A stretch of 64,000 nt of DNA from Luteolibacter algae (GTDB lineage: Bacteria > Verrucomicrobiota > Verrucomicrobiia > Verrucomicrobiales > Akkermansiaceae), in contig NZ_JBHUIT010000031.1 of the NCBI RefSeq assembly GCF_042683045.1, forward strand, positions 372,001 through 436,000, read 5' to 3'. A program made the translations under genes and the position numbers. The notes under the pieces were generated by a model. The model saw only the letters and a list, made by a program, of their open reading frames with translations, was not told the DNA's origin and did no database searches. Each line of letters starts with the position of its first letter. The stretch's first letter is position 1. This document shows, in pieces, positions 34,900 to 43,517 of this stretch.

Positions 34900-35628
34900 T
34901 TAGGGCTCTTTATACGGGGAAACAATCAAAGTAACGTTTGTTTCCAACGGAGGCACCCTGCGGGTGAAAACGGTCCAGACATCATCATTGCCGTTGTCTT
35001 CACCCGGATAGTTGATGATTGAAGCATTGGTGATGAAGATCGCCGCCAAGTCCCCGGTGGTTTCGGGGACGTATTGTCCTTCATAAAATTCTGATCCACC
35101 ATAAACCCAATGGGTAAGCGGCATCGTTCTGCCGGTCGTGCCATGGCTGATCCATTCATTGACGGAAAAGCGTTTGGTCTCCCCATCGATGGTGTATTCG
35201 ACATCAATGGCAATTCTTGCAGCAGCCCGGGTTGCTTCGTCCTCCTTATAAAAATCATTCGAAAGCACTCCAGGCTCCCGTGGGATTCGATAAAGTTCTC
35301 TCGACGGCTTATATCGGAGGAGAGTGAATGCCAGATTGATATTCGTGGGGCTGGTTTCGGTGCGGAAGAGGGCCTCATGGATTTTACCATTCTGGTGAAC
35401 CAACAGGTATTCCAGTAGTCCTTCGCGCATATTCAGCTGCGCGGGGAACCGGATCTCACGGCTCTTCTTATCAAAAGTTACCGTCCCGATCCGATATTGG
35501 TTGGCATCAATCTGCTCAATGATCGGTCTTTCGGGCGCTTGAACTTTTTCCTGATCCTGCCCGGCTTCCTGAGCGGGAGATTGCAGTTGCAAAAGCAGTA
35601 GCAAGAAAAACAGGCGAATGGTGGGCAT
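34900..35628 (-). CDS. Exported YdjY domain protein
   Basis: A 242-residue protein with a Leu-rich signal peptide (LFFLLLLLQLQSPAQ). The YdjY-like region begins YRIGTVTFDKKSREIRFPA (about 46-64) and continues with LEYLLVHQNGKIHEALF and later FITNASIINYPGEDNG. The family is of unknown function. It lies between the TIM-barrel gene (42 bases upstream) and the squalene-cyclase-repeat gene; all three are on the minus strand and may be one operon. Confidence 0.85.
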   Translation of the reverse strand: MPTIRLFFLLLLLQLQSPAQEAGQDQEKVQAPERPIIEQIDANQYRIGTVTFDKKSREIRFPAQLNMREGLLEYLLVHQNGKIHEALFRTETSPTNINLAFTLLRYKPSRELYRIPREPGVLSNDFYKEDEATRAAARIAIDVEYTIDGETKRFSVNEWISHGTTGRTMPLTHWVYGGSEFYEGQYVPETTGDLAAIFITNASIINYPGEDNGNDDVWTVFTRRVPPLETNVTLIVSPYKEP

Positions 35629-35670
35629 AAAGAAATCAGGAAAAAGTTTAACGCGTAGCGGGAGTGGCGG

Positions 35671-36684
35671 TTAATTCAAGAAACCGCGCGCTTGAAGATT
35701 GTTCAGGCGGCGGGCGACTTCCACCAGGGCATCGATGGTGGTTTGCGTGTATGAGCGGCCGTCACGTGTATCGACTCCGTGGCCCGTGCCAAGATCGCGG
35801 AGAGCTCCGAGGGCATCGTCCTCGTGATCGAAAAGTTCCACGAAAACGGTTTCCAGCTTTCCGCTCTTCGCCGCCGCCAAAAGTGTTGCTCCAATCCAAC
35901 CATCATCCGTGCTGAGACAGCCACGGGTGGTCGGAGCGGAGGCATGGTAGACGCCGAGATGATCGGCTGCTGCAACCTCAGCGATGAGCCGCTGATTTTC
36001 TTCCATGGACAATCCAGAGTCACCACAATGAGCCGCATCCACGAGAATTTTGAAGAAATTGCGACCGAGTGCCTTGTTGATTTCTTTGATAAAGGACCAA
36101 GCGCGATCGATATTGGTGAAGGTTTTGAATTCGCCCGGGCGGAGAAATTCCAGGTGCCAGGTGTCAATGGACGATTCGAGCAAGCCGGACTCTTTGATGG
36201 CACGCAGATGAACCTTTACGTTCTGGGCCACTGCTGCATCGAAATCGGCTCCTGTCCGCGGAGCTTCGTTGCTCATCCACTCTTCAATTGACGTGGAGCC
36301 CACGGAGGCAACTTCATGCTTGATCGCGCCTTTGAGACTGGCGACTAGTTGGGAAACCACTGCGTCTTCATCGGCCGGATTCATTGGATTTGCGCCACCC
36401 ACCATGAGGACTAGGTGAACCGCGAGATCAAGAAACTTCAGCCCTGAGATCATCTCTTCCACATCTCCCTCATCTGTGCCGGGGAAAAAAGAAATCTGGG
36501 TGCAGCTAGGGCGAACAGGAGACTGCTGGCAGATCCGGTCCATCTCCGCGACACAGCAGATTCGTCCGTCACTTTCACGCGGGAGTTTCCCATTTTCGTC
36601 AGGCACCAGGCCTCCGACAAAGCGGATGTGGGTTGGGACGACTCCGAGGGCGATATTAGGTTTTAACGTAAAGTTGTCTGACAT
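35671..36684 (-). CDS. TIM-barrel protein, xylose-isomerase-like
   Basis: A 337-residue soluble protein. The spacing of strands (ALGVVPTHIRF, LAVHLVLMVGG, WHLEFLRPGEF, FKILVDAAHCGDSG, HLGVYHASAPTTRG, VFVELFDHED) fits a sugar phosphate isomerase/epimerase TIM barrel, with possible metal ligands in the Glu of LEFL, DAAHCGD, YHAS and FVELFDHE. I do not recognise the exact family or substrate. It could be an epimerase of a rare sugar, but no sugar genes lie next to it. Confidence 0.6.
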   Translation of the reverse strand: MSDNFTLKPNIALGVVPTHIRFVGGLVPDENGKLPRESDGRICCVAEMDRICQQSPVRPSCTQISFFPGTDEGDVEEMISGLKFLDLAVHLVLMVGGANPMNPADEDAVVSQLVASLKGAIKHEVASVGSTSIEEWMSNEAPRTGADFDAAVAQNVKVHLRAIKESGLLESSIDTWHLEFLRPGEFKTFTNIDRAWSFIKEINKALGRNFFKILVDAAHCGDSGLSMEENQRLIAEVAAADHLGVYHASAPTTRGCLSTDDGWIGATLLAAAKSGKLETVFVELFDHEDDALGALRDLGTGHGVDTRDGRSYTQTTIDALVEVARRLNNLQARGFLN

Positions 36685-36735
36685 GCTGCGAGTGTGGATT
36701 TGTTACGTGCTGAGTCAAGACAGCTCAAAAAATAC

Positions 36736-36776
36736 AAAAAAACCGCCACCCATCAATATGACCGGTGGCAGTTTTT
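36736..36776 (-). terminator. Intrinsic terminator after the first coiled-coil lipoprotein gene
   Basis: AAAC-C-GCCACC and GGTGGC-A-GTTT pair as a ten-pair stem with one C-A mismatch. On the minus strand a T7 run follows. It lies 22 bases past the stop of the lipoprotein gene. Confidence 0.8.
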
Positions 36777-36798
36777 CTAAATAAATCGGGGATGAGTT

Positions 36799-37143
36799 TT
36801 ATTCGGAGTCACGGACGGCGTCAGCATCCTCTTCGAGCTGATCGGCACGTTTCTCGGCATTTTCGCGGATGCGGTCGGCTTCATCTTCCACGTCGTCTGA
36901 AGCTTTGTCGATGTTTCCATTGGCGTCATTGAGATCATTTTCTCTCATCTGATCAGCGCGATCCTCTTTCATATCTGCGTTCTTCTCCGCATCACGGCGG
37001 ACCTGATCGGCCTTGTTTTCCATGTTATCTGCTTTGGCTTCCACGGCATCTTCACGAGCGTTTTCCTGCGGGGAATCACAAGAGGTAGCGGCAAGAGCAA
37101 GAATAGAAGCGCCGAAAATTGAGGTAATTGCTTTAGTTTTCAT
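36799..37143 (-). CDS. Coiled-coil lipoprotein, first of a tandem pair
   Basis: A 114-residue protein. It has a lipoprotein signal with lipobox LAATSC (Cys about 22). The rest is very rich in Glu, Asp, Lys, Arg and Ala, with a repeating A-x-x-x-x-D-Q/R pattern (KADQVRRDAEKN, RADQMREND, EADRIRENAEKRADQ), predicting one long amphipathic helix. It ends in AVRDSE. It is reminiscent of stress-inducible or Lpp-like surface lipoproteins. Paralogous in style to the gene at 37286-37633. Confidence 0.8.
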   Translation of the reverse strand: MKTKAITSIFGASILALAATSCDSPQENAREDAVEAKADNMENKADQVRRDAEKNADMKEDRADQMRENDLNDANGNIDKASDDVEDEADRIRENAEKRADQLEEDADAVRDSE

Positions 37144-37285
37144 AGTAGGTAGTGGTTATTGCCTAGAGGCTATAGTGTCCTATTGCAGATCAGATGCCAT
37201 ACGTGTTTACAGGGATTCCGGAGGTTAAAGGCGCGGAAATCGTGTGTTATGCCAGTCCTCGACCATGCATCATGCAAGCTGCGGG

Positions 37286-37633
37286 TTATTCGGAATCCGG
37301 CAGGATCTCTTTCTGCTCACGAATCTTCTCTGCTTGCTCTTCAAGCTGCTGGGCTCGGATTTTTCCAACTTTGCGGACCTCATCCGCATCTTTCTCCAAG
37401 ATCGCAGCACTATCCTTATCGCCATCGTTCTCTAAAAGTTCCTTTGCCAGCCTTTCCTTACCCTCCGCAGTCTGCTCGATATCGGTTTTGAGTTTTTCCG
37501 CCTTGGCTTCAAGATTCTCCGCAGAGATTTCGAGCTGATCCTGGCGTGGCTCTCCGCGATTTTCATTGCAGGCAGATAGGAAAATGGCGGCTAAAAATGA
37601 GGTGGGGAGCAGAGCTGGCGTGGGAACTTTCAT
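37286..37633 (-). CDS. Coiled-coil lipoprotein, second of a tandem pair
   Basis: A 115-residue protein with a lipoprotein signal (lipobox FLSAC, Cys about 21). The mature part is a charged helical stretch with AENLEAKAEKLKTDIEQ and RAQQLEEQAEKIREQ, ending LPDSE. Size, layout and the DSE end match the next gene downstream, so the pair may come from an old duplication, though sequence identity outside the heptads is low. The frame is open to 37651; the ATG at 37633 gives the lipoprotein signal. Confidence 0.78.
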   Translation of the reverse strand: MKVPTPALLPTSFLAAIFLSACNENRGEPRQDQLEISAENLEAKAEKLKTDIEQTAEGKERLAKELLENDGDKDSAAILEKDADEVRKVGKIRAQQLEEQAEKIREQKEILPDSE

Positions 37634-37678
37634 GGGGTGATAGGGTTCCAACCATCATTCCGAATTGACTGGATTGCA

Positions 37679-37718
37679 AAAAGAAAACCCGCACCGGACT
37701 GTATGCCGATGCGGGTTT
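37679..37718 (-). terminator. Intrinsic terminator after fusA
   Basis: AAACCCGCA and TGCGGGTTT (37685-37693 and 37710-37718) form a perfect 9-pair stem with a 16-base loop. On the minus strand, TTCTTTTT follows. It lies about 48 bases past the fusA stop. Confidence 0.85.
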
Positions 37719-37765
37719 GCTTGAAGGTCTACTTTAGGAGCCGGCCGGGAAGACCGGCTTAGCAA

Positions 37766-39856
37766 TTACTTACGGAGTGCTTCTTCGCGCTCCTTGGCCT
37801 TTGCAATCACTTCGTCAGCGATGTTGCGTGGGCATGCTGCGTAGTGGCTGAACTCCATGGAGAACTGGCCGCGGCCAGAAGTCATGGTGCGCAGATCGCC
37901 GATGTAGCCGAACATTGCTGAAAGTGGTGCTTCCGCTTTGACGCGGACACCGCCCGGAGTTGGCTCCTGGCCGTGAATCATACCGCGGCGGCGGTTAAGA
38001 TCGCCGATGACATCACCGATTTTTTCTTCAGGAGAGAAGACATCAAGTTTCATCATAGGCTCAAGGATTTGCGGAGCGGCTTTCACCATGGATTGGCGGT
38101 AAGCGGCTTTCGCAGCGATCTCGAACGCGATGGCGGAGGAGTCAACCGCGTGGAATCCACCGTCTTTCAACGTAACTTTGAAGTCCAAGCATGGATAACC
38201 AGCAAGAGGGCCTTTGCTGACGGAGGTTTTGAAACCTTTCTCAACTGCTGGAATGTATTCCTTTGGAACGTTTCCGCCGACGACGCTGGACTCGAATACA
38301 AATCCGGAACCAGGCTCGCCTGGCTCGATGCTGTAGTCGATCTTCGCGAACTGACCGGAACCACCGGACTGTTTCTTGTGGGTGTAGCTGTCGGAAACGG
38401 CTTTGGTGATCGTTTCACGGTAGGCAACCTGTGGAGCACCGACTTCTACTTCGACTTTGTGTGTGCGCTTCAGAATATCGATTTTGATATCGAGGTGGAG
38501 CTCGCCCATGCCCTTGAGGATCATCTCGTTGGTTTCCTCGTCGGTCTCGACGCGGAAAGATGGATCTTCCTGGACCATCTTGCCGATGGCGTTGCCGAGC
38601 TTCTCGGCGTTTGCCTTGTCTTTCGGCGCAATGGCGATGGAGATAACCGGATCCGGGAAGACCATAGGCTCAAGAGTGGCCGGGTTTTTCTCGTCGCAAA
38701 GAGTGTGGCCGGTTTGCACGTTTTTGAGGCCAACGATGGCGATGATGTCACCCGCTTGAGCGACATCGACTTCGTTGCGGTCGTCCGCGTGCATTTCGAC
38801 CATACGGCCAACGCGTTCGGTTTTGCCGGTGAACGAGTTGAGGATGGTATCGCCTTTCTTGATCGTGCCGGAATAAATACGGGTGAAGGTGAGTGCACCG
38901 AACTTGTCATCCATGATTTTGAATGCAAGTGCACGGAGCGGTGCGGATGGATCAATGATCGCGAATTTACCGGTTTCGTTACCTTCTGCGTCAACTTCCG
39001 GGAGAGGTTTGACATCAAGCGGGTTAGGCAGGTAATCGACAACCGCGTCGAGAATGAGTTGCAAGCCTTTGTTTTTGAAGGAGGAGCCGCAGTAGGTAGG
39101 GAAGAAGGCAAGATCGATGGTGCCTTTGCGGATGCATTTTTTGATGGTTTCCATGTCAGGCTCGTTGCCTTCCAGATAGGCTTCCATCACGGCATCGTCC
39201 TGCTCGACGGCAGTTTCGATCAGTTCCGCACGGTATTGCTCGGCTTTTTCAATCATGTCGGCCGGGATTTCCTCGATGGAGAAATTCTCTGGCTGGCCAG
39301 AGTCATCCCAAACGTATGCCTTCATCGAAAGAAGATCGACCACTCCGGTGAAATTGGACTCGGTGCCGATTGGCAGGACCATGACGAGAGGAGTCGCGCC
39401 AAGGACTTTTTTCACTTGAGCCACGACGCGGTAGAAATCAGCGCCGATACGGTCGAGTTTGTTAACATAGATGATACGGGAAACCTTCGAGTCGTTCGCA
39501 TAACGCCAGTTGGTCTCGGATTGAGGCTCGACACCACCGGAGCCGCAGAAAACGCCGACGCCGCCGTCGAGAACCTTGAGGGAACGGTAAACTTCGATCG
39601 TGAAGTCAACGTGGCCCGGAGTATCGATAACGTTGAACTGATGGTCTTTCCAAAAGCAGGTAGTGGCAGCGGACTGGATCGTAATACCACGCTCGGCTTC
39701 TTGTTCCATGAAGTCCATGGTTGATGCGCCGTCGTGAACTTCACCAAGTTTGTGAATTTTGCCGGTGAGTTTGAGAATACGCTCGGTGGTGGTTGTTTTA
39801 CCGGCGTCAACGTGGGCGAAAATGCCGATGTTGCGATATTTGCTGAGGTCCTTCAT
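37766..39856 (-). CDS. fusA: Elongation factor G
   Basis: Translational GTPase that catalyses ribosome translocation. 696 residues, the normal length. G1 AHVDAGKTTTTERIL (about 14-28), G3 DTPGHVDF (about 79-86), G4 NKLD (about 133-136). Domain IV shows GGSGQFAKI and the end has the usual MTSGRGQFSMEFSHY. It is a single gene here, not in an rpsL-rpsG-tuf cluster, so it may be a second copy elsewhere in the genome or a relocated main copy. A long open frame on the opposite strand (37973-39724) is a codon-bias shadow. Confidence 0.96.
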   Translation of the reverse strand: MKDLSKYRNIGIFAHVDAGKTTTTERILKLTGKIHKLGEVHDGASTMDFMEQEAERGITIQSAATTCFWKDHQFNVIDTPGHVDFTIEVYRSLKVLDGGVGVFCGSGGVEPQSETNWRYANDSKVSRIIYVNKLDRIGADFYRVVAQVKKVLGATPLVMVLPIGTESNFTGVVDLLSMKAYVWDDSGQPENFSIEEIPADMIEKAEQYRAELIETAVEQDDAVMEAYLEGNEPDMETIKKCIRKGTIDLAFFPTYCGSSFKNKGLQLILDAVVDYLPNPLDVKPLPEVDAEGNETGKFAIIDPSAPLRALAFKIMDDKFGALTFTRIYSGTIKKGDTILNSFTGKTERVGRMVEMHADDRNEVDVAQAGDIIAIVGLKNVQTGHTLCDEKNPATLEPMVFPDPVISIAIAPKDKANAEKLGNAIGKMVQEDPSFRVETDEETNEMILKGMGELHLDIKIDILKRTHKVEVEVGAPQVAYRETITKAVSDSYTHKKQSGGSGQFAKIDYSIEPGEPGSGFVFESSVVGGNVPKEYIPAVEKGFKTSVSKGPLAGYPCLDFKVTLKDGGFHAVDSSAIAFEIAAKAAYRQSMVKAAPQILEPMMKLDVFSPEEKIGDVIGDLNRRRGMIHGQEPTPGGVRVKAEAPLSAMFGYIGDLRTMTSGRGQFSMEFSHYAACPRNIADEVIAKAKEREEALRK

Positions 39857-39996
39857 GCCTGTAATGTGTAGTGGTTTGGTGCGGCCGAGAGATCCCGGCG
39901 GGGCGGGGTTTTAGCGGAGCGGAAGGGTTTTGCAACCTTTGATTGCGGATTTGGGTTGAGGACAGTGGCCTGGCGGTCATTGTTTTGGCGGTGAAT

Positions 39997-41265
39997 ATGA
40001 CGGAACGCGGCATGCGAAGAGTGGCGGAATTGGCCGGAATGGAGGCTGTCGAGGTGGTGCGGAGGCTTGAATGGCTGGGGAATCCCGTGTTTTTCGATAC
40101 TGCGGGGAATGTGCCTCAAAATGCCGGGAGGGCGATCTCGGTGGTTTCGGCCGCTCCGGCTGAGATTTTCCGGGGATCGATTTTTTCCGAAAGCGACAGG
40201 AAGGTGCTGGATGCGGTGTTAGCCGGGAATGCATCTGTTGGCGGGGATCTCGGTCTCCCGGCAGGAGGCCTGTGTGGATGGGTGAGTTACGAAGGGGACT
40301 ACGTGTTCGGCGAATATCGTGAGATGCTGGTCCGGGACGAGGAGAGCGGTGATTGGTGGGAGCTGGGAGGACTCTCGCAAAAGTTGGGTGATCCGTTACC
40401 AGGCGGGGCCCGCCTCGGGGAATTCTCGGGAGAAATGAGTCGGGAAAGGTTTCTGGATTCTGTGCGGAAGGTGAAGGATTGGATCGCCGCAGGGGATATT
40501 TATCAGGTGAATGTTGCCCAGGCATTCTCTGCCGAGGTTTTCGGGGAAGGATCGTTGTTCGGGCTTTACGAGGTGCTTCGGGATGCTAGCCCGGCACCGA
40601 TGGGTGTCTGGATGTCTCTGGATGGGATTGAAGTTTTAGGAACTTCTCCCGAGCTCTTCTTGAAAATATCCGGAAAAGGGGTGGAGACACGCCCGATCAA
40701 GGGAACCCGGCCACGTTTTTCCGATCTTGATGAGGACCTGCGCTCTGCGGTGGAGCTTCAGACATCGCCCAAGGAAGTTGCGGAGCTTGTGATGATCACC
40801 GATTTGTTACGGAATGATATCGGGCAAGTCTGCGAGTTTGGCAGTGTGGAAGTAAGTGAGATGCTTCGGCTGGAAAGTCTGGCGCAAGTCCACCATCTCG
40901 TATCAACCGTGAAAGGTAGATTGAGAGCAGAGTCCAATGCCTTGTCAGCTCTCGCCGCATGTTTTCCCGGCGGAAGCATCACCGGGGCTCCGAAGAAGAG
41001 AGCGATGGAAATCATCGCGGAGCTTGAGCAATCACCACGGGGGATTTACTGCGGGGCGATGGGATGGCTTGGCTTCAATGGAGAAAGCCAGTTTAATATA
41101 GCGATACGGACGATGGTTCGCCGCGATGGGATTTTGAAATACCAGGTTGGTGCGGGAATTGTCGCGGATTCTATTCCGGAAGACGAATATCGTGAGACCT
41201 TGCAAAAGGCGGAAGGGCTGCGGCTGGGAGTGGAGCGGTGGAGAGCCGGTAATCCGGGAATTTAG
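39997..41265 (+). CDS. pabB: Aminodeoxychorismate/anthranilate synthase component I
   Basis: Chorismate-using enzyme. 422 residues. The chorismate-binding domain has GDIYQVNVAQAF (about 165-176), LGTSPELFL, TRPIKGTRPR, ELVMITDLLRNDIG and the signature GGSITGAPKKRAMEII (about 326-341). The PIKGT motif with Lys, where TrpE-type enzymes have other residues, favours PabB (4-amino-4-deoxychorismate for folate). No glutamine amidotransferase partner is adjacent. The frame is open to a TTG at 39943; the ATG at 39997 follows GGCGG at good spacing. Confidence 0.85.
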   Translation: MTERGMRRVAELAGMEAVEVVRRLEWLGNPVFFDTAGNVPQNAGRAISVVSAAPAEIFRGSIFSESDRKVLDAVLAGNASVGGDLGLPAGGLCGWVSYEGDYVFGEYREMLVRDEESGDWWELGGLSQKLGDPLPGGARLGEFSGEMSRERFLDSVRKVKDWIAAGDIYQVNVAQAFSAEVFGEGSLFGLYEVLRDASPAPMGVWMSLDGIEVLGTSPELFLKISGKGVETRPIKGTRPRFSDLDEDLRSAVELQTSPKEVAELVMITDLLRNDIGQVCEFGSVEVSEMLRLESLAQVHHLVSTVKGRLRAESNALSALAACFPGGSITGAPKKRAMEIIAELEQSPRGIYCGAMGWLGFNGESQFNIAIRTMVRRDGILKYQVGAGIVADSIPEDEYRETLQKAEGLRLGVERWRAGNPGI

Positions 41266-41272
41266 CGATAAA

Positions 41273-41305
41273 AAAAGCGGAAAAGCATTTTGCCTCTCCG
41301 CTTTT
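41273..41305. terminator. Bidirectional terminator between pabB and the DUF5069 gene
   Basis: AAAAGCGGA and TCCGCTTTT form a 9-pair stem with a 15-base loop, with T-rich flanks in both directions, between two converging genes. Confidence 0.8.
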
Positions 41306-41327
41306 CGATAGATTTTCAAACGCTGGT

Positions 41328-41765
41328 TTATGCGATCTCGGCGGCGTGGAAACCTTGCCAGTCATCAAGGTTGTTGAGGTTCACGGCATCAGTCGGGTTG
41401 CCATCCGGAAGACCGACTGAGGAAAGAATCGATTGGCGTGTTTCATCGGTGTGCTGGTAGCCGGTGATTGCCGCATTGAGTTGTGAAACTGCGGTTTGGT
41501 TCAGCTTGGTCGCATTCTCGGAAACGAATTTTTCGAACTGGATGTAGGTAGGCTTCTTTTCCGCAACGAAATCGAGAAGCGCCTGCTTATCCAGACCCAG
41601 GCCATCGAGAACCATTTGGTCGTAGCCTTGGCCACAAGCTGGATAATCTTCGGCGAGCTTGCCTGCCGCACCAAGGGAAAGTTTCTGCCAGAAGCGGGGA
41701 AGATGCAGGACGCCGAGAGGGCCGGGTGTGCCGGAAGAGATAGTAGGAACGATTTTGTTGCTCAT
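41328..41765 (-). CDS. DUF5069 domain protein (second copy)
   Basis: A 145-residue soluble protein. The PLGVLHLPRFWQKLSLGAAGKL segment (in pieces, about 16-37) followed by DYPACGQGYDQMVLDGLGLD is the second common form of the DUF5069 family. No function is known. The frame is open to 41903, but that overlaps the divergent prfB start, and the ATG at 41765 gives a normal length. It differs enough from the copy at 5427-5867 to be an old paralog rather than a recent duplicate. Confidence 0.78.
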   Translation of the reverse strand: MSNKIVPTISSGTPGPLGVLHLPRFWQKLSLGAAGKLAEDYPACGQGYDQMVLDGLGLDKQALLDFVAEKKPTYIQFEKFVSENATKLNQTAVSQLNAAITGYQHTDETRQSILSSVGLPDGNPTDAVNLNNLDDWQGFHAAEIA

Positions 41766-41893
41766 AGGCCGCAACGCTAACGCCCGATTTTTCGATTTCA
41801 AACCCGAATCGGGAAAATACGGAAACGGGCGGATTCTTCTCCTGCCATGATTGTTCTTGCGGGGCTGTCCGAGCTGCGGTTTCTTCGCTCCAC

Positions 41894-43037
41894 ATGTCCA
41901 CACTACCTACCGCTGACCTCCTGGCGCTTGACACGGACGGCATCAAAAGCCGCCTGTCAAAACTCAGGAGGTATCTTTGACGTTCCTGTTTTAGAAAATA
42001 AAATCCAGACGCTGGAGGAGGCGATGGGTGCCCCCGACTTCTGGGATGATACGGAAAAGGCGCGCTCAATTTCCGAAGATGCGGCCGCTTTGAAGAAGAA
42101 GCTCGAGGGCTTTCTCGATCTCGAGTCCCGCATCGGCGATATTATCGAGGGAATCAATCTGGCCAAGGAATTCGATGACGAAGAGCTTGCCCGGGAGGCG
42201 ATCGAGGGGACCCAGGCTTTGGAAAAGGATATTCGCTCTTATGAGCTTCTCACGCTTCTGAACAATCCCGGCGATGATTCACCGTCTTGCTTTATGGTGA
42301 TACAATCCGGAGCCGGCGGCACCGAGGCTTGTGATTGGGCCCAGATGCTGCACCGCATGTATACCCGTTGGGCGGAAAGGAAAGGCTACACCGTGGAGAC
42401 GCTGGATTGGCAGGATGGTGATGAGGCGGGCCTCCGCTCCGCCATGTTGCGCATCACCGGCCCCTATTCCTATGGCTTTTTGAAAAGCGAACGGGGAGTG
42501 CATCGTCTGGTGCGCATTTCTCCTTTCGATTCCGCCGCGAAGCGGCACACGTCCTTTGCCGCTATCGATGTAACTCCGGAAATTTCCAAGGAGATCAAAA
42601 TCGAGATCAACGAGAAGGATGTGGAAATCACCACCACCCGGTCCGGTGGCAAAGGCGGACAGAACGTCAATAAGGTGGAGACGGCGGTTATCCTACGGCA
42701 CCTTCCTTCCGGCATTTTAATCCGCTCGACAGCGGCTCGCTCGCAGGGTGCCAACCGCGAGATGGCTTACCAGATTCTGAAAGCAAAGCTCTATCAGATC
42801 GAGGAAGACAAACAACGCGCGGAGTCCGATCGTGCTTATGGAGAAAAGGGCGATGTCTCCTGGGGAAACCAGATCCGCTCCTATGTTTTCCAACCATATC
42901 AAAAAGTGATGGACCTGCGCACCGGCGAGGAGACGGGAAACATCCAGGATGTCATGGACGGAGATATCGATGCCTTCATCGAGGCCAAGCTACGTGGCAA
43001 AGTCCGCGTCAAAGGCGTGAAGGATGATGAGGATTGA
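41894..43037 (+). CDS. prfB: Peptide chain release factor 2, with programmed +1 frameshift
   Basis: Release factor for UGA and UAA codons. The zero frame starts at ATG 41894 and reads 28 codons to an in-frame TGA at 41978-41980. The site is AGGAGG (41966-41971), TAT, then CTT-TGA-C: ribosomes slip +1 and go on with GAC at 41979, giving ...RRYL-DVPVLENK... and about 380 residues in all. This is the classic self-regulating RF2 frameshift. The RF2 anticodon-like motif SPF (in VRISPFDSAAKR) and the catalytic GGQ (GGKGGQNVNKVETA) are intact. A straight frame from 41847 gives an unrelated N-terminus and is not real. Confidence 0.95.
41966..41981 (+). promoter_or_regulatory. RF2 programmed frameshift signal
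   Basis: AGGAGG acts as an internal Shine-Dalgarno sequence 3 bases before the slippery CTT, followed by the TGA stop and C. Known prfB sites often read AGGGGG; this one has the full consensus AGGAGG. Confidence 0.93.
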
Positions 43038-43087
43038 GCCCAGTTGATCCACGGAAATTGGAGATAATTTCCAATTTCTGTAATTTG

Positions 43088-43131
43088 TTGGCAATTCTTC
43101 CGTGATGATCCCGGTCATCAATAATTGCCAA
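43088..43131 (+). promoter_or_regulatory. Nested hairpin just before a small ORF
   Basis: TTGGCAATT (43088-43096) pairs perfectly with AATTGCCAA (43123-43131), and inside it TGATGA (43103-43108) pairs with TCATCA (43115-43120). There is no T-run, so it is a poor terminator for prfB. It ends 7 bases before the ATG at 43139 and could hide or shape that gene's ribosome site. Confidence 0.5.
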
Positions 43132-43138
43132 CGTAATC

Positions 43139-43330
43139 ATGAAAATTTTGATCAAGCCGATAGGATTATTAATAGGTGGACTTTTGTGGCAGACAGCGCC
43201 TTTCGATTGTGATTTGAGCCTGGATGTCCGTGATCCGGAAATGAAAGAACATAATAATCTTTGGAAACCGGAAGATTATTATCGGTTCGGGCTTAGCAAA
43301 AAACAACAGAAGCGAATCCTTGAAGCCTAA
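43139..43330 (+). CDS. Small protein of unknown function
   Basis: A 63-residue open frame between prfB and apt. The N-terminus is hydrophobic (IKPIGLLIGGLLWQTAPFDCD) and could be a signal or a lipoprotein-like start without a clear lipobox. The rest is charged and ends QQKRILEA. No clear ribosome site. I keep it as a possible gene because of its coding-like composition and the structured DNA before it; the other 187 bases up to apt show no gene. Confidence 0.4.
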   Translation: MKILIKPIGLLIGGLLWQTAPFDCDLSLDVRDPEMKEHNNLWKPEDYYRFGLSKKQQKRILEA

Positions 43331-43517
43331 CATGAAGATTTCTTCTTATCTATCGTATCTTCACGAAGTGCCCTTTGATTAAGAGCTTTGATCGCAGTTT
43401 ATTGTGATGCATGCGGTCCGGGAGCCGCGCGGCCGGTTCATCCCGTGGCTGATCCATTTTCATGAGACTTCCACCCTCGGGTCTTGCCCTGATGAGCGAT
43501 GTCATTAAAGCTCCGTG

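Noticed and set aside
37973..39724. 583-codon open frame on the strand opposite fusA
   Set aside because: It lies wholly inside the clear EF-G gene and its translation shows no family pattern. Strong codon bias of fusA leaves the opposite frame open.
41847..41978. Alternative N-terminus of RF2 without frameshift
   Set aside because: The residues are unlike RF2, while the zero frame from 41894 gives the normal start and the known slippage site.
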